A DNA stretch of 64,000 nt from Cellvibrio sp. 79 (GTDB lineage: Bacteria; Pseudomonadota; Gammaproteobacteria; Pseudomonadales; Cellvibrionaceae): NCBI GenBank assembly GCA_003056245.1, contig MVDH01000003.1, positions 1,217,957 to 1,281,956 on the forward strand, written 5' to 3'. Under the pieces are notes generated by a model that was not told the origin of the DNA, did not search any database, and worked only from the letters and a program-made list of their open reading frames with translations. Made by a program: the position numbers and the translations under genes. This document shows positions 58,032 to 64,000 of this stretch, in pieces; within the stretch, counting starts at the first letter, position 1, and every line of letters starts with the position of its first letter.

Positions 58032-59579
58032 ATGAGCGCCAAGAAACCTGTAGTTTTGCTGATCCTCGACGGTTACGGCTATTCGGAAAAAACCAAATAC
58101 AACGCAGTCTACGCCGCCAATACTCCGGTGTATGACAATCTGTGGAAAACCTGCCCCAATACTTTGATCGAAACCTCCGGTATGGCCGTGGGCCTGCCCG
58201 AAGGCCAGATGGGCAATTCCGAAGTAGGCCACACCACTATTGGCGCCGGACGCGTGGTGTACCAGAGCTTCACCCGTATCAATAAATCCATCAGCGATGG
58301 CGACTTCTTTACCAACCCCGAGTATGTGAAAGCTATCGACAGTGCAATCGCCAATGACAAGGCGGTACATATCCTTGGCCTGTTATCTGAGGGCGGCGTG
58401 CACGCCCATCAGGATCACATGTACGCGATGATCAAAATGGCCGTACAGCGCGGTGCAAAAAATGTTTACCTGCATGCATTTCTCGATGGCCGCGATACAC
58501 CGCCACGCAGCGCGGAATCATCACTGCAACAAGCTGAAGATTTGTTTAAAGAATTGGGCGCTGGTCGCGTTGCATCGATTATCGGCCGCTACTTTGCCCT
58601 GGACCGCGACAACCGTTGGGACCGCGTAAAAGCAGCTTACGATGTGATGGTAACTGGCGATTCTGAATTTGATGCACTTACTGCCGTTGAAGGTTTAAAA
58701 GCAGCTTACGAGCGCGGCGAGAACGATGAATTCGTAAAAGCCACCGTCATTTGTGGTGAAGATGAAGAAGTAGCGACTATCAACGATGGCGATTCAGTAA
58801 TCTTTATGAACTTCCGCCCGGACCGCGCGCGTGAAATTACCCGCGCATTGATCGACGAACCTTTCACCGGTTTTGATCGCGGCGATACCCATCCCGCCAT
58901 TGCGCATTTTGTACAAACCACTGAGTACGCTTCCAGCATCAAAGCGCCAATCGCCTATCCGCCAGAAAACTTGGATAACTCGTTTGGCGAATACCTTTCC
59001 GGCTTGGGCAAAACCCAGTTGCGTATCGCCGAAACGGAAAAATATGCGCACGTGACCTTCTTCTTTAACGGCGGTAATGAAGTGGTTTATCCCGGCGAAG
59101 ACCGCATTTTGGTACCGTCACCACAAGTAGCGACCTACGATTTGCAACCGGAAATGAGCGCGCCGGAAGTGACTGAAAAACTGGTTGAAGCAATTGAGTC
59201 CGGAAAATACGACGCGATTATTTGTAACTACGCCAACTGCGATATGGTGGGTCACTCGGGATTGATGGATGCGGCAATCAAAGCCGTGGAAGCGATTGAT
59301 GTTTGCCTTGGCAAAGTTCTCGCCGCAGTCGAAAAAGTGGGCGGCGATGCGTTGATTACGGCTGACCACGGCAACGTGGAAGAAATGTTCGACGAAGAAA
59401 CCGGTCAACCGCATACCCAGCACTCGACCTTGCCAGTACCGTTTATTTTTGTGAGCAGTCGCAAAGGTACTATGGCGCAAGGCGGCTCGCTGGCCGACGT
59501 GGCACCGACAATTCTGGCATTGCTGGATGTACCGCAACCACCGGAAATGACTGGCCACAATTTGATTACCCTCGCGTAA
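58032..59579 (+). CDS. gpmI: 2,3-bisphosphoglycerate-independent phosphoglycerate mutase
   Basis: 515 residues, glycolytic enzyme interconverting 3- and 2-phosphoglycerate through a phosphoserine. L-I-L-D-G-Y-G metal ligand at 11-16, catalytic Ser63 in [16 protein letters not shown], and the C-terminal T-A-D-H-G-N-V-E-E are intact. The ATG at 58032 has GGAAG about eight bases upstream and matches the family start. First gene of gpmI-envC-ctp-yibQ. Confidence 0.97.
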   Translation: MSAKKPVVLLILDGYGYSEKTKYNAVYAANTPVYDNLWKTCPNTLIETSGMAVGLPEGQMGNSEVGHTTIGAGRVVYQSFTRINKSISDGDFFTNPEYVKAIDSAIANDKAVHILGLLSEGGVHAHQDHMYAMIKMAVQRGAKNVYLHAFLDGRDTPPRSAESSLQQAEDLFKELGAGRVASIIGRYFALDRDNRWDRVKAAYDVMVTGDSEFDALTAVEGLKAAYERGENDEFVKATVICGEDEEVATINDGDSVIFMNFRPDRAREITRALIDEPFTGFDRGDTHPAIAHFVQTTEYASSIKAPIAYPPENLDNSFGEYLSGLGKTQLRIAETEKYAHVTFFFNGGNEVVYPGEDRILVPSPQVATYDLQPEMSAPEVTEKLVEAIESGKYDAIICNYANCDMVGHSGLMDAAIKAVEAIDVCLGKVLAAVEKVGGDALITADHGNVEEMFDEETGQPHTQHSTLPVPFIFVSSRKGTMAQGGSLADVAPTILALLDVPQPPEMTGHNLITLA

Positions 59580-59590
59580 TCAGAGCGCGT

Positions 59591-59620
59591 AAACGGCCGG
59601 CATCTGCTGGCCGTTTTCTT
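59591..59620 (+). terminator. hairpin between gpmI and envC
   Basis: Arms AAACGGCC and GGCCGTTT around a ten-base loop, followed by TTCTTTTT. May partly separate gpmI from the envC-ctp-yibQ genes. Confidence 0.7.
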
Positions 59621-59658
59621 TTTAAATTTGATCAAACAGGTTATTGATAATAAATAGC

Positions 59659-60837
59659 ATGCGTCGACTTTTTGCCCTCACAAAAACTTTCGTGCTCAGC
59701 GGCGTGTTTTGCGCTGCGTTAATCGGAGGCTATACCCAGGCCGATGAAAAAGCTGATATGGCGAAGCTACAAAAAGATATCGAGGCATTGCAAAAGGAAC
59801 TAAAAGCGGTGCAGGGTACGCGTTCGGGTTTACAGAAAGATCTGGAAAAATCTGAACAGCAAATCAACGAATTGCAAAAGAAAGCCGATGACATCAACCA
59901 GCAACTCAACGAGCAAAACAAAGAACTTAACCAGTTAAAAAACGAACGCGGCCAATTGGAACAAGCGCGCAAAAACCAGCAGGCGCAAATCGCCGAGCAA
60001 ATGCGTGCAGCCCATAAGCTGGGCGAGCAAAGCGAAATCAAAGTGTTGCTCAATCAGGAGTCGCCCGATCAAGTATCACGCATCATGAAATACCACAGTT
60101 ATTTTATGGAAGCGCATACAGCGAAAATGAAAACGTATCTGGAAACCATCACCCGTATTGATGCGCTCACGCCGGAAATAGAAAAAAAAACACTTGAGTT
60201 AGCCGGGATGCAGAGCGAGCTGGACGGGCAGCGCGCAGAATTAGAAACTATCCACGGCGAGCGCGCAAAAGCACTCGCCAAAGTAAATGACGATCTCAAA
60301 AGTAAAAATAAAGAACTCACCCAACTAAATGATGATCGCCGCCGTTTGCAGGCGCTGCTTGAACGTGTAACGCAAAAAGTTGCCACTACCGGCGCGATCA
60401 ACTCACCCGATTATGTCCCCTTACCCAAAGGCGGTGAAAAATTCTCGCTACGCAAAGGCCGCCTGCCCTGGCCAACACGCGGCAGTATGATCCATCGTTT
60501 TGGCAGCGCACGTATTGCCGGGCAAATCAATTGGAGTGGCGCGTATATCTCCGCCCCAATGGGCAATAATGTGGTGGCCGTGCATCACGGGCGCGTAGTA
60601 TTTGCCGACTATTTCGGCGGCCATGGTTTGCTGGTGATTGTCGATCACGGCGAAGGCTATATGAGCCTGTATGCGCACAATCAACGCTTGTTAAAAAAGG
60701 CGGGCGATCCGGTGCAGGCCGGTGAAAATATTGCGACGGTGGGCAATTCCGGTGGGCAAGCCAATGCCGGTTTGTATTTTGAAATTCGTCACCAGGGTAA
60801 ACCGATTGACCCCAATTTGTGGCTGGCGCGCGGCTAA
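59659..60837 (+). CDS. envC: murein hydrolase activator EnvC
   Basis: 392 residues. A signal peptide ends near Y-T-Q-A|D; a long coiled coil (about 32-250, heptad-like K-x-x-E-Q-Q-I-x-E-L) follows, then a C-terminal LytM/M23 domain. In the LytM domain the metal-binding HxxxD is replaced (G-Q-I-N-W-S-G) and HxH by G-L-Y-F-E, so it is the non-catalytic activator type that switches on amidases at the septum via FtsEX. ATG 59659 gives the cleaner signal peptide; a TTG at 59644 has AGG upstream and is an alternative. Confidence 0.93.
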   Translation: MRRLFALTKTFVLSGVFCAALIGGYTQADEKADMAKLQKDIEALQKELKAVQGTRSGLQKDLEKSEQQINELQKKADDINQQLNEQNKELNQLKNERGQLEQARKNQQAQIAEQMRAAHKLGEQSEIKVLLNQESPDQVSRIMKYHSYFMEAHTAKMKTYLETITRIDALTPEIEKKTLELAGMQSELDGQRAELETIHGERAKALAKVNDDLKSKNKELTQLNDDRRRLQALLERVTQKVATTGAINSPDYVPLPKGGEKFSLRKGRLPWPTRGSMIHRFGSARIAGQINWSGAYISAPMGNNVVAVHHGRVVFADYFGGHGLLVIVDHGEGYMSLYAHNQRLLKKAGDPVQAGENIATVGNSGGQANAGLYFEIRHQGKPIDPNLWLARG

Positions 60838-60988
60838 AACCATCAAGCCGCCGAAAAAAATCGCATCAACCCTGTCAATTTTTAAAGTTTTGGCTTAGTG
60901 TTCCCCACTGGATTCATCGGGCGGGATAAATAGCCATCGCCGCTTTTTCCCTGCTCTGCTTTTACGTTGTCGCGTCTTCGGAGACACC

Positions 60989-62398
60989 ATGTTTGTCGCT
61001 GCCCTTCCCAGAATTATTTCCACTCGCTCACTGCTGCTAACCGGTTTGCTAGGCACGTTTGTGCTGGCTTTTCACGCGGCAGCGGATGAAAAAAAACCGG
61101 CAGTGGAAACGGGACTTTTGCCGCTGGAAGAACTCCGCACATTCACCCGCGTTTACGATCATGTCCGCAACGGTTATGTCGATAAAATTGATGACGCGCA
61201 GCTGCTTGAATACGCGATTAAAGGCATGATCGCCGAACTCGATCCACACTCCGCTTACCTCGATAAAGAAGCCTTTGCCGATTTACAGGCCAGCACCTCT
61301 GGCGAATTTGGCGGCGTCGGTTTGGAAGTAAGCCTGGAAGAAGGTTTTGTAAAAGTCGTCACCCCAATTGATGACAGCCCATCCGCCAAAGCCGGTGTGA
61401 TGGCGGGCGATATAGTGACGCGCATCGACGATAACCCGGTCAAGGGTATGGATCTGAACAAAGCGATCAATATGATGCGCGGCCCTAAAAATACTCCCAT
61501 CAAAATTACCGTGATGCGCGAGGGCGCAGACCAGCCGCTGGAGTTCAACCTGCTGCGCGACATTATCAAAGTGCAAAGTGTGCGCACGCGCTTGCTGGAA
61601 GATGATTACTTTTATATCCGCATCGCCCAATTCCAACTGGATACCGGCAAAGACACTGCATTGAAACTGCGCGAACAGCTCAAGAAAAATCCCGGCACCA
61701 AAGGAATAATCCTGGATTTACGTAATAACCCCGGCGGCGTGCTACAGGCTTCTGTTGAGGTCGTCGATGCATTTCTGGACGGCGGTCAGGTGGTCTACAC
61801 CCAGGGCCGCCTGGACAACTCCAATATCAGCTATAACGCGGAAGCCGGTGATATCACCAACGGTTTGCCGTTGGTGGTGTTGATTAACGACGGTTCGGCG
61901 TCGGCGTCGGAGATCGTGGCCGGCGCATTGCAGGATCACAAGCGTGCGGTGATCATGGGCACCCGCAGCTTTGGTAAAGGTTCAGTACAATCGGTCATTC
62001 CTATCAGTAACGACCGCGCCATTAAACTAACGACAGCGCTTTATTACACTCCCAACGGTCGTTCGATTCAGGCGCAAGGCATTGAGCCGGATGTGGATGT
62101 CGAGCGTGTACAAATCGCTTCGATCCAGCAAAGCAGTGCTACCACTGAAGCTGACCTCGCCCGCCACCTTGGCAATGGCAAAGGCGGAAAGGAGAGCAAT
62201 CGCAAAGAGCGCGAACAGAAGCGTATTTCCAGCGCCGAATTGCTGAAAGAAGATAACCAGCTACACGAAGCGCTTAACCTTCTCAAAGGCCTGCACATCT
62301 TTATCAAAACCGCACCGCTGGCTGCCGCACCTGCGCCGGGCATCGCGCCCAATATAGTGTTGCAACCCGAAACGTCTGCTGAAGACTCGCCGCAATAA
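60989..62398 (+). CDS. S41-family carboxy-terminal processing protease
   Basis: 469 residues. A signal or anchor segment (residues ~12-30) precedes a PDZ domain (about 105-175, with D-S-P-S-A-K-A-G-V-x-x-G-D) and the S41 catalytic domain with G-S-A-S-A-S-E (around 302-308) and the general-base Lys in S-F-G-K-G-S-V-Q. Periplasmic protease of the CtpA type, which in Pseudomonas degrades peptidoglycan hydrolases with a lipoprotein adaptor. Follows envC by 151 bases, suiting a role in envelope growth. Confidence 0.93.
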   Translation: MFVAALPRIISTRSLLLTGLLGTFVLAFHAAADEKKPAVETGLLPLEELRTFTRVYDHVRNGYVDKIDDAQLLEYAIKGMIAELDPHSAYLDKEAFADLQASTSGEFGGVGLEVSLEEGFVKVVTPIDDSPSAKAGVMAGDIVTRIDDNPVKGMDLNKAINMMRGPKNTPIKITVMREGADQPLEFNLLRDIIKVQSVRTRLLEDDYFYIRIAQFQLDTGKDTALKLREQLKKNPGTKGIILDLRNNPGGVLQASVEVVDAFLDGGQVVYTQGRLDNSNISYNAEAGDITNGLPLVVLINDGSASASEIVAGALQDHKRAVIMGTRSFGKGSVQSVIPISNDRAIKLTTALYYTPNGRSIQAQGIEPDVDVERVQIASIQQSSATTEADLARHLGNGKGGKESNRKEREQKRISSAELLKEDNQLHEALNLLKGLHIFIKTAPLAAAPAPGIAPNIVLQPETSAEDSPQ

Positions 62399-62403
62399 TA
62401 TTC

Positions 62404-63267
62404 ATGCCGGCGCTAATTCACGCATTGGTGTTTTGGCTCGGCATTGCAAGCCTCGCAATTGCGCTCCCGACTAGCGCCAAAGAACGTGCAAAACTGGCGA
62501 TTATTATCGACGACCTTGGATACAACCTGACGCTGGGCCAGCGCACGACGGATCTGCCCGGCGCATTTACCATCGCTGTTTTACCTTTTACTCCCCACGG
62601 GCGCGAGCTGGCCGAGCGAGCACATAAGCGTGGCAAAGAGGTAATGCTGCATGCGCCGATGAGCAACCATCACCGCTATCCATTAGGGCGCGGCGGACTG
62701 GTTAGCGGAATGAAAAAGGCCGAATTTCTTGCCGTACTGCGCCAAAACCTGGCCAATATTCCCTACGTCAAGGGTGTCAACAACCATATGGGCAGCCAGC
62801 TTACCGAGCAAACCGAACCCATGCGCTGGTTGATGCACGAACTGCAATCGCGTCGCCTTTACTTTGTGGACAGCCGTACCAGCGCCCAAACCCAGGCACT
62901 GATCGAAGCCGAGCGCATCCGGTTGCCCAGCCGTAAACGCGATGTTTTTCTCGATGACAAGCGCGACTCACAACACATTCACCAGCAATTATTGCTCGCC
63001 ATGGAAAAGGCTAGGAAACAGGGCGCTGCGATAGCTATAGGACATCCATACCCGGAGACTCTGGCGTTGTTAAATCGTCTTGAGCCATTGCTGGATCGTT
63101 ATGCGATTGAGCTGGTCCCGGTATCAACACTGGTTCCGCGTTTTGCCCCACCTGCGCAATCCATTGGCTATTGCCTCGCTCCACCACCCGGTTTTTGGCC
63201 GCAGACCTGGGCTCCTATCGACATTTTTGACGAAGACTTATTCACACTTCCCAGCGGTTTACGATAA
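62404..63267 (+). CDS. yibQ: divergent polysaccharide deacetylase family protein (YibQ)
   Basis: 287 residues with an N-terminal signal peptide. The family pattern L-A-I-I-I-D-D-L-G-Y, M-L-H-A-P-M, V-N-N-H-M-G-S, F-V-D-S-R-T and I-G-H-P-Y-P-E-T is complete; these are the remnants of the NodB metal site (D, H, H). Substrate undetermined. Starts six bases after the protease stop, so coupled. Conserved position after envC/ctp. Confidence 0.9.
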   Translation: MPALIHALVFWLGIASLAIALPTSAKERAKLAIIIDDLGYNLTLGQRTTDLPGAFTIAVLPFTPHGRELAERAHKRGKEVMLHAPMSNHHRYPLGRGGLVSGMKKAEFLAVLRQNLANIPYVKGVNNHMGSQLTEQTEPMRWLMHELQSRRLYFVDSRTSAQTQALIEAERIRLPSRKRDVFLDDKRDSQHIHQQLLLAMEKARKQGAAIAIGHPYPETLALLNRLEPLLDRYAIELVPVSTLVPRFAPPAQSIGYCLAPPPGFWPQTWAPIDIFDEDLFTLPSGLR

Positions 63268-63426
63268 GCACGTCAAAAAAATGAAAAGTCGCTATAAGTA
63301 ATGTTGCTTTAGAAGACAACTAAATCTAACAAGGTCGGTGAAATGATGTCTATAATCAGCGAGGGTGATTTTTGATCAGCCAGGCAAAAGGAACCGATTG
63401 TTCGGGCAACACATTGAGGAGTTTAT

Positions 63427-63654
63427 ATGGCAGCAATAAACAATAGAGCCGGCGAACAGGGTTCAGTACCCGCACGCCATGGTCGTTACTTACAAAAAGA
63501 TGGCTACTGGTACTACACCACCCGCGAAGGCGTGGATATAGGCCCATTTGATAGCCGCGACGATGCCGAAACTGGCGTTGGGGAATTTATTGAGTTTATT
63601 CAAGCATCCGAACCCAAGGTATCAGATGTATTGAAACAGTATCGTGCGGCTTAA
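63427..63654 (+). CDS. small DUF6316-like protein
   Basis: 75 residues. R-x-G-R-Y-L-Q-K-D-G-Y-W-Y-Y-T-T-R-E-G-V-D-type core with G-P-F-D-S-R-D-D-A-E, followed by a short helix, resembles a small family common in Pseudomonas and relatives (I place it in DUF6316 with moderate certainty). GAGGAG lies six bases before the ATG. Function unknown. Confidence 0.75.
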   Translation: MAAINNRAGEQGSVPARHGRYLQKDGYWYYTTREGVDIGPFDSRDDAETGVGEFIEFIQASEPKVSDVLKQYRAA

Positions 63655-63677
63655 ACTTCGGGTTTAAGCCAATACAC

Positions 63678-63706
63678 AAAGGGCGCCATTTGACGCCCTT
63701 TTATTT
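63678..63706 (+). terminator. bidirectional terminator between DUF6316-like gene and hisF
   Basis: Arms AAAGGGCG and CGCCCTTT with an 8-base loop and following T-run. A second small stem, GGCTTAAAC/GTTTAAGCC, overlaps the stop codon upstream. Confidence 0.75.
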
Positions 63707-63727
63707 TGTCTTCGAAGCAGGTGCAAG

Positions 63728-64000
63728 TCAGAGCCTTACTTCAATTCCCTGTGCACGCATAAATTCTTTTGCCTGGGGCACGGTATATTCGCGGAAGTGA
63801 AAAATACTTGCAGCCAATACAGCATCTGCGCGGCCGAGCGTTACGCCATCCACTAAATGTTGCAAGTTACCAACACCCCCAGATGCGATTACCGGAATAG
63901 GTACCGCATCGCTAATCGCGCGGGTCACACCCAGGTCATAACCTTTTTTGGTCCCATCGCCATCCATGCTGGTAAGCAGGATTTCACCTGCGCCGTACTC
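63728..64000 (-). CDS. hisF: imidazole glycerol phosphate synthase HisF, C-terminal part
   Basis: C-terminal ~91 residues of the HisF cyclase subunit of histidine biosynthesis, cut by the window edge (the frame continues beyond 64000). [11 protein letters not shown]-x-[12 protein letters not shown] and the [12 protein letters not shown] phosphate-binding region are canonical. The stretch G-T-K-K-G-Y-D is the usual active-site loop. Transcribed toward the small DUF6316-like gene. Confidence 0.95.
   Translation of the reverse strand, partial: EYGAGEILLTSMDGDGTKKGYDLGVTRAISDAVPIPVIASGGVGNLQHLVDGVTLGRADAVLAASIFHFREYTVPQAKEFMRAQGIEVRL

Noticed and set aside
59659-60837. Active M23 endopeptidase
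   Set aside because: Metal-binding residues of the LytM domain are replaced, as in EnvC activators.

Overview
The window looks like an origin-proximal stretch of a Cellvibrio-type gammaproteobacterial chromosome (family Cellvibrionaceae). The main evidence is a PL11 rhamnogalacturonan lyase with polyserine linkers and a C-terminal CBM2, an ExoP-like GH3 lipoprotein, a Caulobacter-type TonB-dependent receptor, and housekeeping genes in Pseudomonas-like order. No rRNA, tRNA, CRISPR array, insertion sequence or prophage was seen. Genus placement is an inference from gene content. No database search was run.

Layout. 1-2.1 kb: an SGNH hydrolase cut by the window edge, an SDR oxidoreductase and a CsbD-like stress protein. 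2.5-5.0 kb: a GH3 glucanase lipoprotein. 5.2-12.9 kb (minus): TonB-dependent receptor, SapC-like protein, JmjC/cupin protein, flavin-dependent tryptophan halogenase, second JmjC/cupin protein. 13.4-19.4 kb: yheV-prlC, gamma carbonic anhydrase, FAH-family protein, and a pirin-DoxX pair divergent from a LysR regulator. 19.5-21.4 kb: two unrecognised exported or anchored proteins and a YqaA-like membrane protein. 21.4-30.6 kb: aroE-hemF-tsaC-dprA-lysM (minus), divergent from def-fmt-rsmB-trkA (plus). 30.9-34.8 kb: lpdA, a HigBA-type toxin-antitoxin pair and an AT-rich orphan membrane protein. 34.9-38.7 kb (minus): gmk-rpoZ-spoT-ridA. 38.9-48.0 kb: small HTH protein, uvrD, a deaminase, a small exported protein, a CPBP protein, a beta-lactamase-like hydrolase, a di-haem cytochrome and a DUF4156 lipoprotein. 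48.3-56.3 kb: ppk and ppx, convergent but separated by the PL11 lyase and a ddl. 56.4-64.0 kb: secB-grxC-yibN (minus), divergent from gpmI-envC-ctp-yibQ, then a DUF6316-like small protein and the end of hisF.

How it works together. Several conserved cores are present: translation and tRNA modification (def, fmt, rsmB, tsaC), stringent response and polyphosphate metabolism (spoT, rpoZ, gmk, ppk, ppx), export and redox (secB, grxC, yibN) and envelope remodelling (envC, ctp, yibQ, ddl). Plant cell-wall functions (GH3, PL11) and lineage-specific genes lie between these cores.

The best candidate for an under-described system is the 5.2-12.9 kb operon. It pairs an outer-membrane receptor with a halogenase whose hallmark residues are intact and with two JmjC-type oxygenases, suggesting uptake coupled to oxidative or halogenating modification of an unknown substrate. 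The second accessory candidate is the toxin-antitoxin pair with the 505-residue orphan at 32.4-34.8 kb. Most operons end in clear hairpin terminators, listed individually.
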